A DNA stretch of 64,000 bases from Lacinutrix sp. MedPE-SW (lineage in GTDB: Bacteria; Bacteroidota; Bacteroidia; Flavobacteriales; Flavobacteriaceae): positions 1-64,000 of the forward strand of contig NZ_MPCX01000007.1 of assembly GCF_001874145.1 (NCBI RefSeq), given 5' to 3'. The translations under genes were made by a program, and so were the position numbers. Shown one piece after another: positions 63,074 through 64,000 of the stretch (its first letter is position 1; each line of letters begins with the position of its first letter). The notes under the pieces were generated by a model. It was not told where the DNA came from. It made no database searches and saw only the letters and a program-made list of their open reading frames with translations.

Positions 63074-64000
63074 TTAATTTTTACTACGTATTACATTTGC
63101 AAGGTAGCTGGCATCTTTTGATACACCACCTAAAGTCGCAGATCCTCGTGTAAACATCCATGGTAAGCCAATAAAATAAAGACCATCTATATTGCTAACA
63201 CCACGATAGTTTTTTGGGTAGCCGTCTGCATCTAATTCTAAACCATTAATCCATTTAAAATTAGGGCGATAACCGGTTGACCAAATCACGTTTTTTATAG
63301 TTGAAATCTTGGTAGATTCAAAAATAATTTCTTGGTTTAAAGCATCTTTAGTTCTTCCTACAGAAATAACATTTTCTCTAGATAAAATTTCTTTTACATC
63401 TGTACCAATAACTGGTTGAGTAGAAGAGTTTATTTTTTTTCCAATCCAACTATATTTATTATAGCTTAAAAAACCAATTTTAGTAAACCACCACCATAAG
63501 GTTTTACCTAAAAACTGTTGAGGTAAAGACTTTACTTTTGTATCTCCAGAAAAATAAACAGTTCTTGTTTTGTCTTTAGATATTTCATTTAATATTTGGT
63601 ATCCAGAATCTCCACCACCAACAACTAAGGTATCACCATCTTGTAATTGTTTAACATTTTTATAGTAATTACTATGCATTTGTAAAACACTATTGTCGAT
63701 TTTTGTATGGCAAGGTGGCGTATATGGTATATGAAAAGGTCCAGTGGCAACAATAACATTGTTAGCAATCAATTGTTCGTTATTGTATGAGATTTCAAAA
63801 CCTTTTTCGGTTTTATTTATTTTAGTTACAAGAGTATTTAACTGTACAGGAATATTAAAAGTGTCTACGTATTTTTTAAAATAATTAGCAACTTCAACTT
63901 TAGAAGGATAATGACCTTTTGGAGCGTTAAATGGTAAACCAGGTAAATGATTGTATTCTGTTGGTGTAAATAATTTTAAAGAATCCCATCTGTTTAACCA
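63074..64000 (-). CDS. NAD(P)/FAD-dependent oxidoreductase (flavin monooxygenase-like), partial
   Basis: The C-terminal part of a CzcO/flavin-containing monooxygenase-like enzyme; the gene runs off the right edge and its N-terminal FAD Rossmann motif is outside. The frame is open from 64000 down to 63074, 308 codons. Near the edge it reads WLNRWDSLKLFTPTEYNHLP, as in this family. Then come IVATGPFHIPYTP, the NADPH-binding LVVGGGDSGYQI, VIWSTGYRPNFKWI and the C-terminal GLYFIGLPWMFTRGSATLGG. No ATG occurs after the edge that would make a sensible shorter start. The substrate is unknown. Confidence 0.9.
   Translation of the reverse strand, partial: WLNRWDSLKLFTPTEYNHLPGLPFNAPKGHYPSKVEVANYFKKYVDTFNIPVQLNTLVTKINKTEKGFEISYNNEQLIANNVIVATGPFHIPYTPPCHTKIDNSVLQMHSNYYKNVKQLQDGDTLVVGGGDSGYQILNEISKDKTRTVYFSGDTKVKSLPQQFLGKTLWWWFTKIGFLSYNKYSWIGKKINSSTQPVIGTDVKEILSRENVISVGRTKDALNQEIIFESTKISTIKNVIWSTGYRPNFKWINGLELDADGYPKNYRGVSNIDGLYFIGLPWMFTRGSATLGGVSKDASYLANVIRSKN

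Noticed and set aside
63074-63772. A complete 232-aa oxidoreductase starting at TTG 63772
   Set aside because: The frame stays open to the right edge and the upstream residues match the family, so this is the 3' part of a longer gene.

Overview
The window is an AT-rich, gene-dense chromosomal stretch from a member of the Flavobacteriaceae (Bacteroidota). The evidence is the gene content (BamA/OmpH pair, DUF6089, HPPK-deoxynucleoside kinase fusion, GH3-like protein, a T9SS C-terminal sorting domain, LytS/LytTR-type signalling), several TTG/GTG starts, weak ribosome binding sites, and promoters of the Bacteroidota form TTTG-N18..20-TAnnTTTG. The genus cannot be fixed from the sequence; an Olleya/Lacinutrix/Psychroserpens-like marine flavobacterium would fit. 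I see no rRNA, CRISPR array, prophage or intact insertion sequence.

Layout. 0.2-3.7 kb: TPR sensor kinase, LytTR response regulator and a gamma-carbonic-anhydrase-like protein in one unit, followed by a structured intergenic element (3.68-3.79 kb). 3.8-10.5 kb, minus strand: murI, two OmpH/Skp chaperones, bamA, uppS and DUF6089, a cell-envelope biogenesis block. 10.6-12.2 kb, minus: NAD kinase and a CBS protein. 12.2-18.3 kb, plus: pdxJ, an alpha/beta hydrolase, a small holin-like membrane protein, tig-clpP-clpX (protein folding and turnover) and a GNAT acetyltransferase. 18.5-26.5 kb: GH3-like protein, DUF2797, rpsU, a large AsmA-like protein, a queuosine-precursor transporter, the folK-dNK fusion and a SpoU methyltransferase. 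26.7-34.6 kb: mutS, tRNA-Gly and tRNA-Leu, an acidic lipoprotein, a solo Pycsar-effector-type membrane protein, valS and a DUF1573 protein. 34.7-46.9 kb: two-lobed aspartyl protease with PDZ, aminotransferase, murB, ECF sigma/anti-sigma pair, small Cys-rich membrane protein, glycosyltransferase, a second ECF sigma, lipA, GAPDH, hybrid histidine kinase and lpxK. 46.9-52.5 kb: Nif3-like protein, coiled-coil protein with a cysteine-less zinc ribbon, MsrA lipoprotein, secreted N-formylglutamate-amidohydrolase-like T9SS protein and a SAM methyltransferase.

52.5-61.9 kb is a catabolic cluster for tryptophan/kynurenine breakdown by the 2-aminomuconate route: kynureninase, kynurenine 3-monooxygenase, 3-hydroxyanthranilate dioxygenase, ACMS decarboxylase, aminomuconate-semialdehyde dehydrogenase and a RidA-type 2-aminomuconate deaminase. 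With them are a lipoprotein, a PH-like small protein, an atypical SDR that lacks the Tyr-Lys catalytic pair, and an O-methyltransferase. A decayed GIY-YIG endonuclease gene between palindromic inverted repeats sits inside the cluster. Tryptophan dioxygenase, kynurenine formamidase and the steps after 2-aminomuconate are not in the window.

61.9-64 kb holds a HipA-like kinase/DUF3037 pair and the 3' part of a flavin monooxygenase-like gene cut by the right edge. Most of the window is core genome. The parts most worth a second look are the GIY-YIG remnant, the intergenic structured element, the non-canonical members of the kynurenine cluster, the solo Pycsar-effector-like protein and the HipA-like/DUF3037 pair.
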